A stretch of 35,354 nt of DNA from the NCBI GenBank assembly GCA_025933775.1, contig JAICZH010000025.1, positions 1 through 35,354 on the forward strand. Direction: 5' to 3'. The notes beneath the pieces are model-generated. The model did no database searches and had not been told where the DNA came from. It worked only from the letters and a program-made list of their open reading frames with translations. A program made the position numbers and the translations under genes. Below, piece after piece: positions 15,745-24,181 of the stretch (positions are counted from its first letter, which is position 1; each line of letters begins with the position of its first letter). The DNA is from Chitinophagaceae bacterium (lineage in GTDB: Bacteria > Bacteroidota > Bacteroidia > Chitinophagales > Chitinophagaceae).

Positions 15745-16416
15745 ATGAAAGTGAATAAATTTTTTTTATTAGCCATCATTTTTTCAATGCTCTTTGCGCA
15801 GGCAAAAAGCCAGGAAAAACAGGAAGATAAAATAACCGCTTCCACGCAGGTATTAAAAGATTTTGGAAACATGAAAGAAAGCATTCCTGCAGATTTATTA
15901 AAAATTACAGAAGGAATAATAATTGTTCCCAGGCTTATAAACGGAGGTTTTGTATTAGCTGCTAAAAGAGGAAAAGGAATTGCAATGGTGAAGCTTGCTG
16001 ATGGCACATGGAGCAACCCTGTATTTGTAACCATCACCGGTGGAAGCATTGGCTTACAGGCAGGCGTTCAATCTGTAGATCTTGTATTGATTTTTAAACA
16101 TAGCGCTACTTTACAACAAATCGGAGAAAGGAGCTTTACATTAGGCGGCCAAATATCTGCAACAGCAGGGCCTGTAGGCCGCAGCTCCACCGCAAGCACC
16201 GATTATAAAATGGAAGCAGAAGTATATTCTTATTCACGAAGCAAAGGATTATTTGCAGGCATCAGTTTACAAGGCGCAGATATTAGCATTGACAATAAAG
16301 CCAATGAAGCATTTTATGGAAAAGAAGTTACTTCACAAGAATTATTTTCAAGCTCGTCCAATACTTCTGAATCTGTAACTGATTTGAAAAATGAATTGAA
16401 TGATTTGTATAAATAA
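15745..16416 (+). CDS. Exported SYLF-domain (Ysc84-like) lipid-binding protein
   Basis: 223 residues with a signal peptide (1-~22, ending AQAKSQ). The rest is a SYLF/DUF500 domain: IPADLLKITEGIIIVPRLINGGFVLAAKRGKG near 48-80, then WSNPVFVTITGGSIGLQAGVQSVDLVLIF, GGQISATAGPVGRSSTAS and EVYSYSRSKGLFAGISLQGADI. SYLF domains bind membrane phospholipids in eukaryotes; the bacterial periplasmic role is unknown. The gene is monocistronic, convergent with a small lipoprotein gene. Its stop codon lies inside an AT-only inverted repeat (16411-16442). Confidence 0.9.
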   Translation: MKVNKFFLLAIIFSMLFAQAKSQEKQEDKITASTQVLKDFGNMKESIPADLLKITEGIIIVPRLINGGFVLAAKRGKGIAMVKLADGTWSNPVFVTITGGSIGLQAGVQSVDLVLIFKHSATLQQIGERSFTLGGQISATAGPVGRSSTASTDYKMEAEVYSYSRSKGLFAGISLQGADISIDNKANEAFYGKEVTSQELFSSSSNTSESVTDLKNELNDLYK

Positions 16417-16442
16417 AATTTTATTATAAATAAATTTTATTT
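16411..16442. terminator. AT-only inverted repeat holding both convergent stop codons
   Basis: AAATAAAATTT (16411-16421) and AAATTTTATTT (16432-16442) are perfect 11-bp inverted repeats without a single G or C. The TAA of the SYLF gene (16414-16416) is inside the left arm, and the stop of the convergent lipoprotein gene (16441-16443) overlaps the right arm. It could serve as a weak bidirectional terminator. Confidence 0.45.
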
Positions 16443-16938
16443 AAAATGAAATATTTTTAAACTCACCATCTGTTATAATTCTTTGTGTTCTGTTGTCTTG
16501 ATGAAAAGCTTTAAAATAAAAATTTCCGCTAAGCAATCTTTTTATTTTGTCTATTGAAACAATGGTTAATTCTCCACCGGAATCGCCGGGACTTATTCCT
16601 TCATTTGAAGCAAACGCAATGCTGGTTGCATCAGTATATCCTCCAAAATTAAAAACGCTATTCATGGCAAGTGTATAATTATGCACTCCTGAATCTTTAA
16701 CGGCAAATACAATCATTTGCCTGTCGCCCGATTCTGCTGCAATAGAAATAACGCTATCCTCACGTATGGCAGCTCCATATAATACTGCAACAAATTGAAC
16801 TCCGTTAATTTTTGCTTTAAATTCTGCAGGACTATCCTGAGAAGTATGATTGGTATTTTCAAATTTTTTCTGGCATGAATTAAAAATACAAACACACAAC
16901 CACATTGTTATTATCACAACAAAGTTTTGCACGATCAT
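16441..16938 (-). CDS. Small lipoprotein of unknown function (DUF6252-like)
   Basis: 165 residues. The N-terminal hydrophobic stretch ends FNSC, with Cys22 as probable lipidation site, so it is an envelope lipoprotein. The mature part is beta-rich: FKAKINGVQFVA, MIVFAVKDSGVHNYTL and a central GELTIVSIDKIKRLLSGNFYFKA. This pattern (a short imported domain with 'G...LSGTFSF') recalls the DUF6252 family, from memory. No function is known. It begins 25 bp beyond the stop of the DPP IV gene on the same strand. An exact -7 box (TATATTTG, minus strand 16956-16949) lies in that gap, so it may have its own promoter. Confidence 0.6.
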   Translation of the reverse strand: MIVQNFVVIITMWLCVCIFNSCQKKFENTNHTSQDSPAEFKAKINGVQFVAVLYGAAIREDSVISIAAESGDRQMIVFAVKDSGVHNYTLAMNSVFNFGGYTDATSIAFASNEGISPGDSGGELTIVSIDKIKRLLSGNFYFKAFHQDNRTQRIITDGEFKNISF

Positions 16939-16948
16939 TTTTTATAAC

Positions 16949-16956
16949 CAAATATA
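16949..16956 (-). promoter_or_regulatory. -7 box for the small lipoprotein gene
   Basis: The minus strand reads TATATTTG, an exact TAnnTTTG match, ending 10 nt before the start codon. No clear -33 TTTG is present at the right distance; that position falls inside the end of the upstream DPP IV gene. Confidence 0.4.
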
Positions 16957-16963
16957 CCAAGAT

Positions 16964-19159
16964 TTATCTTGCGCCGGGAGGACAGTTTTTTCTTAAATAA
17001 TCGGTGTATAAAGTGGATAAAAATTTTATGGTTCCTACACCTTCGCTTAAACTATGTGTTCTGTTTGGAAACGGCATGAACTTAAAAGTTTTATTGTATT
17101 TTATTAATTCATTCAGCATTGCTTCTGCATTATCATATTGTACATTATCATCGCCCGTGCCATGGATGAATAATAAATTCCCTTTTAAATTTTTTGCATA
17201 ATAAATGGGCGAGCCTTTTACATAATCATCCATATTTTCCTGTGGCAATCCCATGTATCTTTCTTCATAAATATTATCATAAAACAAAAGATTATCTACA
17301 GCCGCAATAGAAATTCCTGTTTTATAAATATCAGGATATTGAAACATTAAATTAAGTGTGGAAGAGCCGCCTCCACTCCATCCCCACACAGCAACGCGGC
17401 TTGTATCCATATAGGCATGTTCTTCCAATAATTTTTTTGCAGCCATTGCCTGGTCGTGAATATTGATTCTTCCTATTTGTTCATAAATAGATTGGCGCCA
17501 TGCTGCGCCACGCAATGATGGCGTGCCGCGGTTATCAACAGAAACAAGTATGTACCCGTCTTTACTCATATCTCCATTGTATAAAAAATTAAATTGTGCG
17601 CCGTATCTATCTTCAACTGTAGAAGCAGCAGGCTCGCCATATACATAAAATACAACGGGATATTTTTTGGTGGAATCAAAATCATCAGGCTTTACCATCC
17701 ATGCGTCTAATGTTATATTATCGTCCGTAGTTATTTTAAAATATTCAATGTTAGAATTATCATTTACCCGCATATTTTTTGCAATACTTTTTTCTTCATC
17801 CAAAGGTTTATGATCGGGCAAAGAAATCCATTCGCGAGCCGGATAAGTTTTATAATTTGAAAAAGAATGCAACGCATATTTTGCATAAGGCGAAATATTA
17901 TAATCGTGTGTGCCGATCATATTTTTTGGCGAAAGTAATTCAAGTTTTCCTTTGCCATCAATTTTTGTACGGTACAAATAAAGTTGGGTAGCATTGTTTG
18001 GCGAAGCCATGAAATATACATAATTATTTTTATCGTCAATACATTTAATGTTATCAATATCGTAATCGCCTTTTGTAATTAATGTTTCTTTTTTGCCATC
18101 GCGGCTTATAAGAAAAATATGTCGCCAACCATCTTTTTCACTCACCCATAAAAAATCTTTTCCATTGTTAATCCATTCCCATCCAGTTGGGTCATCATCA
18201 TTCCATCTCGACTTTATATCAATCCATGCTTTATTATCTTCTGTATAAAAATTATTGGCAGCGCCTGTGGTTGCATCGCAATAAAAAAGTTTGCTTTCAT
18301 TTTGTTTTCTGTTTAATTGTTGCACAACTAATTCATTAGAGTTATTAGCCCATTCCATTCTTGGAAGATAATGTTCCTGCGGGTCTCCGGGAATATCCAT
18401 CCATTTAATGTTATCATCACTTACAGTAATTACGCCGATGCGAACAGGAGACGGAGGCTCGCCTACTTTTGGATATTCAACAGGAATAATTCTTGAATAA
18501 GGTGAATCAGTTGTATTGAGCATATAATAATCACGAATCTTTGTTGCATCCACCTGCCAGAAAGCAATTTTTTTACTATCAGGACTCCAGCGAAAACCAT
18601 CCCGACATCCAAATTCTTCTTCATAAACCCAATCGAAAGTGCCGTTAATAAATTTTCGTGTGCCCTTCTCCGTTAGTTGGGTTATTTTATGTGTGTTGAT
18701 GTCTTCCACATAAATATTATGACCGCTTACATAAGCCGCCATTTTTCCATCGGGCGAAAGCTTTGCATACATCAATGATTGTGATGGCAATCCTTTACCG
18801 AGTTGCGTTAATTTGTTATTAGTAACATCAAGAATCCAGTAATCGCCGCGTGTGTGGTATCGCCACACTTTTGCAGTATTGGTAAAAATGAGTAAAGTTT
18901 TGTAATCAGGAGAGAAGCTGTAAATTTTAAATGCTAAAGGTTTATCACTTCCTGCGGGTGTTAGTTGTTCTTTTTTTACAAGAATAGTTTCATTGTTGGT
19001 TTTTACATCTGTTTTAATAATATTGCCATTTTCTATTTTCGTGTATGCATCACCGTTAGGTGTCCAGTAAATTTCTTTTGCACGAAACTGTGCAAAAGAA
19101 TTAAAGCTAAAAATTAAAAAAATAACAAGTAATGAGAGTTTGTTGATTTTATGCGTCAT
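16964..19159 (-). CDS. Dipeptidyl peptidase IV (S9B family)
   Basis: 731 residues with a signal peptide (1-~23, ending SFAQ). DPP IV removes Xaa-Pro or Xaa-Ala dipeptides from peptide N-termini, here probably in the periplasm. The N-terminal eight-bladed propeller (about 30-470) contains FDWVYEEEFGCRDGFRWSPDS, the double-Glu loop that anchors the substrate amino terminus. The alpha/beta-hydrolase domain (about 480-731) has the nucleophile S595 in GWSGGGS, D670 in HGTGDDNV and H702 in NRTHSL. The family usually has GWSYGG; here the Tyr is replaced by Gly. The start fits the signal peptide. The S4-domain gene is divergent upstream with an 80-bp gap. Confidence 0.93.
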   Translation of the reverse strand: MTHKINKLSLLVIFLIFSFNSFAQFRAKEIYWTPNGDAYTKIENGNIIKTDVKTNNETILVKKEQLTPAGSDKPLAFKIYSFSPDYKTLLIFTNTAKVWRYHTRGDYWILDVTNNKLTQLGKGLPSQSLMYAKLSPDGKMAAYVSGHNIYVEDINTHKITQLTEKGTRKFINGTFDWVYEEEFGCRDGFRWSPDSKKIAFWQVDATKIRDYYMLNTTDSPYSRIIPVEYPKVGEPPSPVRIGVITVSDDNIKWMDIPGDPQEHYLPRMEWANNSNELVVQQLNRKQNESKLFYCDATTGAANNFYTEDNKAWIDIKSRWNDDDPTGWEWINNGKDFLWVSEKDGWRHIFLISRDGKKETLITKGDYDIDNIKCIDDKNNYVYFMASPNNATQLYLYRTKIDGKGKLELLSPKNMIGTHDYNISPYAKYALHSFSNYKTYPAREWISLPDHKPLDEEKSIAKNMRVNDNSNIEYFKITTDDNITLDAWMVKPDDFDSTKKYPVVFYVYGEPAASTVEDRYGAQFNFLYNGDMSKDGYILVSVDNRGTPSLRGAAWRQSIYEQIGRINIHDQAMAAKKLLEEHAYMDTSRVAVWGWSGGGSSTLNLMFQYPDIYKTGISIAAVDNLLFYDNIYEERYMGLPQENMDDYVKGSPIYYAKNLKGNLLFIHGTGDDNVQYDNAEAMLNELIKYNKTFKFMPFPNRTHSLSEGVGTIKFLSTLYTDYLRKNCPPGAR

Positions 19160-19226
19160 TGGTTTTTTGTTTATGGTAAAAATACATAAACTGTATTTAC
19201 TTATTTATACCATTTATGTAATTCAA

Positions 19227-19234
19227 TAAATTTG
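19227..19234 (+). promoter_or_regulatory. -7 box 5 nt upstream of the S4-domain gene start (leaderless candidate)
   Basis: TAAATTTG is an exact TAnnTTTG match. TTTA stands 19 nt upstream (19204-19207), one base off the -33 TTTG. The ATG at 19240 is only 5 nt after the box, so transcription would begin at or next to the start codon. Confidence 0.6.
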
Positions 19235-19239
19235 TGTGT

Positions 19240-19623
19240 ATGAAAGAAAATGATAAGCTGCGCATTGATAAATATTTATGGGCAATACGGATTTTTAAAA
19301 CCCGAAGCGTTGCAGCTGATGCATGTAATAATGGAAAAGTAAAGTGCAAAGGAGTGAACGTGAAACCATCGAAAACAGTGCATCCCGGCGAGCAGTATGA
19401 AATAAAAACAGAATTCAAAAAATGGCTGATTGAAGCAAGCGGATTGTTGCACACGAGAGTTCAATTTGCTGAAGCTATAAAATATTATATTGATCTTTCT
19501 CCCGAACAAGAAAAAGAAAAAATTCAGCCGTCTTCATTTATTTTTAATACAGGAAAAAGAAAAAGTAAACAAGGAAGACCAACGAAAAAAGAAAAAAGAA
19601 ATTTAGATGAATTTTTGGAATAG
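19240..19623 (+). CDS. hslR: S4-domain RNA-binding protein (Hsp15/HslR-like)
   Basis: 127 residues from the ATG at 19240. An in-frame GTG at 19234 is also possible, but it overlaps the G of the -7 box, so the ATG is preferred. Residues 6-65 are an S4 domain: LRIDKYLWAIRIFKTRSVAADACNNGKVKCKGVNVKPS. Hsp15-like proteins bind 23S rRNA on stalled 50S subunits that still carry a nascent peptidyl-tRNA, recycling them. The C-terminal 50 residues are basic (GKRKSKQGRPTKKEKR), as is usual in the family. trmD follows after 46 bp. Confidence 0.85.
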   Translation: MKENDKLRIDKYLWAIRIFKTRSVAADACNNGKVKCKGVNVKPSKTVHPGEQYEIKTEFKKWLIEASGLLHTRVQFAEAIKYYIDLSPEQEKEKIQPSSFIFNTGKRKSKQGRPTKKEKRNLDEFLE

Positions 19624-19657
19624 ATAAGATGTCAGACCTAGAAGTGGCCAGACACCT

Positions 19658-19665
19658 TACATTTG
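19658..19665 (+). promoter_or_regulatory. -7 box 4 nt upstream of the trmD start (leaderless candidate)
   Basis: TACATTTG is an exact TAnnTTTG match. It ends 4 nt before the ATG at 19670. No -33 TTTG or TTG lies 17-23 nt upstream, so this box alone is weaker than the others. Confidence 0.45.
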
Positions 19666-19669
19666 CATC

Positions 19670-20344
19670 ATGAAGATTGACATCATTTCTGTTGTTCCTC
19701 AATTGATGGAAAGTTTTTTTGCTCATTCTATTTTAAAAAGAGCCCGAGAAAAAAAATTGCTTGAAGTGAATGTTTTTAATGTAAGGGATTATACCAATTA
19801 TAAACATGGCCAGGTAGATGATTACCAGTTTGGCGGCAGCGCAGGTTTGGTAATGATGATAGAACCTTTGGTAAATGCAATTGAATCTTTACAAAAAAAT
19901 ACGCAATACGATGAAGTGATTTTTCTCACGCCTGATGGAGAAAAATTTAATCAGAAAACTGCAAATGCTTTATCATTAAAAAATAATTTATTGCTCATTT
20001 GCGGGCATTATAAAGGTATTGATCAAAGAGTGCGGGATCATTTTATAACTAAAGAAATTTCTATTGGCGATTATGTATTGAGTGGCGGTGAATTAGGTGC
20101 AGCAATACTTACAGACGCCATCGGCAGATTATTGCCTGGCGTTTTAAATGATGAAACTTCTGCTTTAATGGATTCTTTCCAGGATAATTTATTAGCGCCG
20201 CCGGTTTATACACGGCCGGAAGATTTTCGCGGATGGAAAGTTCCTGAAATTTTATTGAGCGGTAATCATGCAAAAATTAATGAATGGCGGCACGAACAAT
20301 CTTTACAAAGAACAAAAGAAAAAAGGCCGGATTTATTGGATTAA
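19670..20344 (+). CDS. trmD: tRNA (guanine-N1-)-methyltransferase TrmD
   Basis: 224 residues. TrmD methylates G37 next to the anticodon of tRNAs reading CNN codons, using S-adenosylmethionine, and prevents +1 frameshifting. The SPOUT trefoil knot motifs are present: [28 protein letters not shown] (residues ~37-65, in two parts), [13 protein letters not shown] near 110 and [21 protein letters not shown] near 130. The end ([29 protein letters not shown]) is typical. The usual partners rpsP, rimM and rplS are not adjacent. It converges with a Uma2-type gene, 15 bp between stops. Confidence 0.96.
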   Translation: MKIDIISVVPQLMESFFAHSILKRAREKKLLEVNVFNVRDYTNYKHGQVDDYQFGGSAGLVMMIEPLVNAIESLQKNTQYDEVIFLTPDGEKFNQKTANALSLKNNLLLICGHYKGIDQRVRDHFITKEISIGDYVLSGGELGAAILTDAIGRLLPGVLNDETSALMDSFQDNLLAPPVYTRPEDFRGWKVPEILLSGNHAKINEWRHEQSLQRTKEKRPDLLD

Positions 20345-20359
20345 AATTTATTATAAAAA

Positions 20360-20890
20360 TCAAAAATTAATTTCAGTATTTAATACAGCAGATTTAATTT
20401 TGCCTTCCGTACTTTCCTGCTCTTTGTATTTATCATTTTTAAGAAAAAATGAAGTAACCCATTTTGAATTAGGATCGACAATAAAATATTCCTGCACACC
20501 ATATCTTTTATAAATTAATTTCTTTTCATCAAAATCAAAATGAGAAGTGGCTGGAGATAAAATTTCAATTACTAAATCAGGAGATCCGAATAATCCATTT
20601 GATTTTATTTTATGAAGATTTTTATTTTTAATAAAAAGTATATCAGGTTGTAAAATATTTTCTTTTGAAAAATGAATATCAAATGGACCAATAATGATTT
20701 GTCCGATATTATTTTTTCTTAAAAAAAGAGAAACTTCAACACTTATTTTACCAAAAATAACTTGATGTACATCAAGCGGCGCAGGACTTACAACTAACTT
20801 ATTATTTATGATCTGGGATAATGTTCCTTCCGGAAGCGATTCCCAAACTTCCAAAATTGTTCTTGGCGGATGAATTAACGCTGAATTCAT
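20360..20890 (-). CDS. Uma2 / DUF820 family restriction-endonuclease-like protein
   Basis: 176 residues. The PD-(D/E)XK core is visible: QPDILFI with D83, PDLVIEILSPAT with E109, and the following DEKKLIYKRYG with K123/K124. EYFIVDP follows. Family members are abundant in cyanobacteria and some Bacteroidota, but their target and role are not established. The protein is complete and starts at ATG 20890, just upstream of the large Asp-box protein's stop (18-bp gap). No obvious partner gene is next to it. I would not call it a defence gene from this context. Confidence 0.85.
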   Translation of the reverse strand: MNSALIHPPRTILEVWESLPEGTLSQIINNKLVVSPAPLDVHQVIFGKISVEVSLFLRKNNIGQIIIGPFDIHFSKENILQPDILFIKNKNLHKIKSNGLFGSPDLVIEILSPATSHFDFDEKKLIYKRYGVQEYFIVDPNSKWVTSFFLKNDKYKEQESTEGKIKSAVLNTEINF

Positions 20891-20908
20891 GTTTCTTAAA
20901 ATTACAAA

Positions 20909-23900
20909 TTATTCCTTCTTCACGCCTATTACCGGAAGCTGCTTTTCTCTTATCAGCGCATTAAATTTTGGAACATCTACATTCATAATTGTTTTTAATT
21001 TATCGAGTTGCACATCGGCTTTTTCACTTAAAAATTTATACGCTTCTTTCACTTGTTGCGTTGGCGCATAATTTCCCGAAGCGGCATAATCGTACAATGC
21101 AGAGATTTGATCATTCAACCTGACTGGATAATTTAAAACATCTTCATCACTTTTTGCTTTTGTTTGATAAAGCGCTTCTTCAATTTTTGTCATTCGCTTA
21201 TTAATGGAATCAGCCATTGTTTTTATTCCGCCTGCAGTGTCTTTTCCCTGCAATGCCATGAAATCATTTATTTGTTTTCTTATTTCACGAATATTTTTAA
21301 TTGCTTTTTGAACCTCAGAAAATTTATCTCTCACCGTAATTAAAAAATTAAACTGGTCATCATATTCCTGTGGGGTTTCTTTAAAATTAGGATTTGCTTT
21401 AATAATTGCCTCCGCATCAGCGCTGTCTTTTTTATCGTAATTAATTATGCGGATATAATATTTGCCGGGTATCGCTTTTGGCCCGGGCACATTGCCATTC
21501 CATAACACCATTCCTTCTATTCTTTCAGCAGGTGCATAGTTCGTATTCCATACAAACTGGTTCATTCCTTTATTTACTTCAATTTTTCCGGTATCGCCGG
21601 AAGGCTTTGTACTAAATGAACTAATTATTTTTTTATTATTGTCTAAAACAAATATTTTCACTACGCTGCTGTCTTCTACATTTTTTAAAAAATAATTTAC
21701 TACAATTCCATTCGGCGGATTAATTCCGGCATTTTTTACATTCAGGTTTTGTGAACCCCGCATACGATAAGAAGTATCAATAGGGAAAATATACAAGTCG
21801 CTCTGGGCGGGCATTTTATCAATATTTTGAACCACACTTAAATCATCCAAAATATAAAATGATCTGCCCTGCGTAGCCACAACGAGGTCATTATTTTTTG
21901 TTGCTAAGTCAGTAATTGGAACCATTGGTAAATTAAGTTGAAATGGTTTCCAGTTTTCGCCATAATCATAACTGATATACATTCCATACTCAGTGCCGCA
22001 ATATAAAAGTCCGGGGCGTTTTTTATCTGCACGAAGGCATCTTGCAAAGTGCGTTTGTGCGATACCGTTAGTAATCTTCTTCCATGTTTTTCCATAATCG
22101 TTTGTTACAAAAATATAAGGCGTATAATCATCCATTTTATATTTTGTTCCAACAAAATAAGCAGTTCCTTTTTTAAACGGATCAGCTTCCACGCAATTCC
22201 ACATCATCCATTTTCCTGCTTCGGGCGGAGTTACATTTTCCCAATGTGCGCCGCCATCTTTACTTACATTTATTAGCCCATCATCACTTCCTGTCCACAA
22301 CAAATCTTTTTCAAGTGGCGATTCCATTGCTGTGTAAATGTCGCAATATACTTCTGCGCCTGTATTGTCTTGCGTAATCGGGCCGCCGCTCGATTTTTGT
22401 TTTGATTTATCATTGGTGGTAAGATCACCGCTTATTGCCGTCCATGTTGCTCCCTCATTTATTGTTTTAAATAAAACATTCCCGGCTGCATATAATTCTT
22501 TTGGATTATTGGGTGAAAAGAAAATAGGAAAGTTCCATTGAAAACGATATTTTGAAATATCGGCGCCACTTCCCAAATCATACACAGGCCATACGCTTAC
22601 TGCACGATTCTCGCCGATTTTATGGTCATAACGTGAAATATATCCGCCATAATTTCCACCATAAACAATATCAGGATTTAAAGGATCAGCAACAACATAA
22701 CCGCTTTCAAAACCTGCTGTAGACGTCCAATCGCTTTGATTAATTTCACGGCTTTGCGATCTTGATAAAATGCGCACCGTGCTGTTATCCTGCTGCGCTC
22801 CGAGTAAGCGATAAGGAAAATTATTATCGGTTGAAACCCTGTAAAACTGCGCTGTTGGCTGGTTGTAATACGTGCTCCAGTTGTTGCCGCCATCAAAACT
22901 AATTTGTGCGCCGCCATCATTTGCAACAATCATTCTGCTTGCATTATCGGGGTCAATCCACAGGTCATGATGGTCGCTGTGTGGTGTATTAATTTCTTTA
23001 AAAGCTTTTCCACCATCACTGCTGCGATACATATTTACATTAAGCCCATAAACAATATCTTCATTTTTAGGATCGCAATAAATTTTACTAAAATACCATG
23101 CACGCTGGCGAATGTTTGCATCAGTGCTTACAAGCGTCCATGTTTGTCCGCCGTCATCACTTCTTAATAAACCACCTTTTGAAGATTCAACCAATGCAAA
23201 TACTCTTTCAGGATTCACGGGCGACACAGCAATACCGATGTTTCCCAAAATTGTTTTGCCCGGAAATCCCTTTGTATCATTAAGACTTTTCCATGTTTCG
23301 CCGCCATCAGTGCTCTTCCACAATCCGCTTCCTTTGCCGCCGCTTTCAAGACTGTACGGTGTGCGTATTACCCGCCATGTTGCTGCATATAAAACTGAAG
23401 GATTACCTGGTTCCATCACTAACTCTGCGCCGCCGCTTTGGTCGTTACTGAATAAAACTCTTTTCCATGTTTTGCCGCCATCAATTGTTTTATAAATTCC
23501 TCTTTCATTGTTTGGACCAAATAAATGACCAAGCGCTGCCACCCACACGATATCCGGATTGGTGGGATGAATTACAATGCGCATGATATGCCGAGAATCA
23601 TCTAAGCCAATGTGTTTCCAGTTTCTGCCGCCATCATCGCTGCGCCACATGCCATGACCTTCGCTCACATTGTTACGCAATGTAGTTTCACCTTCTCCGA
23701 CATAAATAATGTTTGAATTGGAAGGCGCCACTGCAACGCTTCCTATTGATCCTCCAAAAAATTTATCAGAAATATTTTTCCAATTGCTGCCGCCATCTTG
23801 TGTTTTCCAAACGCCGCCGCCAGTTGCGCCAAAATAAAATGTGTTTTTATCTTTATAATCACCGGCCACAGTTCCGCTTCTTCCCCCGCGGAAAGGACCG

Positions 23901-24028
23901 ACCAGTCTGTATTTTGTAGTGCTCAATAAAATACTGTCTTGATTTACAAGAGTTGTTTTTTGCTTTTTTTGGGCAAAAGAAAATGTAGTTAAAAAAATAG
24001 CAATTGAAAGAAGAATAAAATTTTTCAT
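20909..24028 (-). CDS. Large secreted Asp-box (VPS10/sialidase-like propeller) protein
   Basis: 1039 residues with a signal peptide (1-19, ending TFSFAQ). The propeller repeats are marked by Asp-box motifs. At least eleven are visible, among them KTQDGGSNW, RSDDGGRNW, KTIDGGKTW, KSTDGGETW, RSDDGGQTW, KTINEGATW, VSKDGGAHW and VTNDYGKTW. This is the sortilin/VPS10-like exo-alpha-sialidase-type fold annotated in Bacteroidota as 'glycosyl hydrolase', though sialidase catalytic residues are not evident. The C-terminal ~300 residues (from about 720) hold a beta sandwich and a helical segment with coiled-coil character (IKNIREIRKQINDFMALQ). Its function is unknown; a surface or periplasmic protein is likely. 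It is the first gene of a minus-strand pair with the Uma2 gene. Confidence 0.85.
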   Translation of the reverse strand: MKNFILLSIAIFLTTFSFAQKKQKTTLVNQDSILLSTTKYRLVGPFRGGRSGTVAGDYKDKNTFYFGATGGGVWKTQDGGSNWKNISDKFFGGSIGSVAVAPSNSNIIYVGEGETTLRNNVSEGHGMWRSDDGGRNWKHIGLDDSRHIMRIVIHPTNPDIVWVAALGHLFGPNNERGIYKTIDGGKTWKRVLFSNDQSGGAELVMEPGNPSVLYAATWRVIRTPYSLESGGKGSGLWKSTDGGETWKSLNDTKGFPGKTILGNIGIAVSPVNPERVFALVESSKGGLLRSDDGGQTWTLVSTDANIRQRAWYFSKIYCDPKNEDIVYGLNVNMYRSSDGGKAFKEINTPHSDHHDLWIDPDNASRMIVANDGGAQISFDGGNNWSTYYNQPTAQFYRVSTDNNFPYRLLGAQQDNSTVRILSRSQSREINQSDWTSTAGFESGYVVADPLNPDIVYGGNYGGYISRYDHKIGENRAVSVWPVYDLGSGADISKYRFQWNFPIFFSPNNPKELYAAGNVLFKTINEGATWTAISGDLTTNDKSKQKSSGGPITQDNTGAEVYCDIYTAMESPLEKDLLWTGSDDGLINVSKDGGAHWENVTPPEAGKWMMWNCVEADPFKKGTAYFVGTKYKMDDYTPYIFVTNDYGKTWKKITNGIAQTHFARCLRADKKRPGLLYCGTEYGMYISYDYGENWKPFQLNLPMVPITDLATKNNDLVVATQGRSFYILDDLSVVQNIDKMPAQSDLYIFPIDTSYRMRGSQNLNVKNAGINPPNGIVVNYFLKNVEDSSVVKIFVLDNNKKIISSFSTKPSGDTGKIEVNKGMNQFVWNTNYAPAERIEGMVLWNGNVPGPKAIPGKYYIRIINYDKKDSADAEAIIKANPNFKETPQEYDDQFNFLITVRDKFSEVQKAIKNIREIRKQINDFMALQGKDTAGGIKTMADSINKRMTKIEEALYQTKAKSDEDVLNYPVRLNDQISALYDYAASGNYAPTQQVKEAYKFLSEKADVQLDKLKTIMNVDVPKFNALIREKQLPVIGVKKE

Positions 24029-24137
24029 TGAAGAGAGTGTTTTTAAAAACAGGATAGAAAATATAAAAGTATAAAGTGTGAATGAAATTAAAGAAATAAG
24101 TATTTAATTAAGACTTGCAAAAGATTTCGTTTTATAA

Positions 24138-24165
24138 ATAAAAAATGCCGGGGATAAACCGGCAC
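24138..24165 (-). terminator. Intrinsic terminator after the LolA-like gene
   Basis: On the minus strand TGCCGG-TTTATC-CCCGGCA is followed by TTTTTTATTT. It lies about 17 bp after the stop at 24182. Confidence 0.8.
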
Positions 24166-24181
24166 GAAATAATGGTTGTAT

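Noticed and set aside
23112-23495. 127-codon plus-strand open frame over the Asp-box protein gene
   Set aside because: It is antisense to repeated Asp-box codons, which naturally give long open frames; no independent support.
20360-24028. Uma2-type nuclease as part of a defence system
   Set aside because: There is no methyltransferase, helicase or known defence partner nearby, and Uma2-type proteins have no established defence role.
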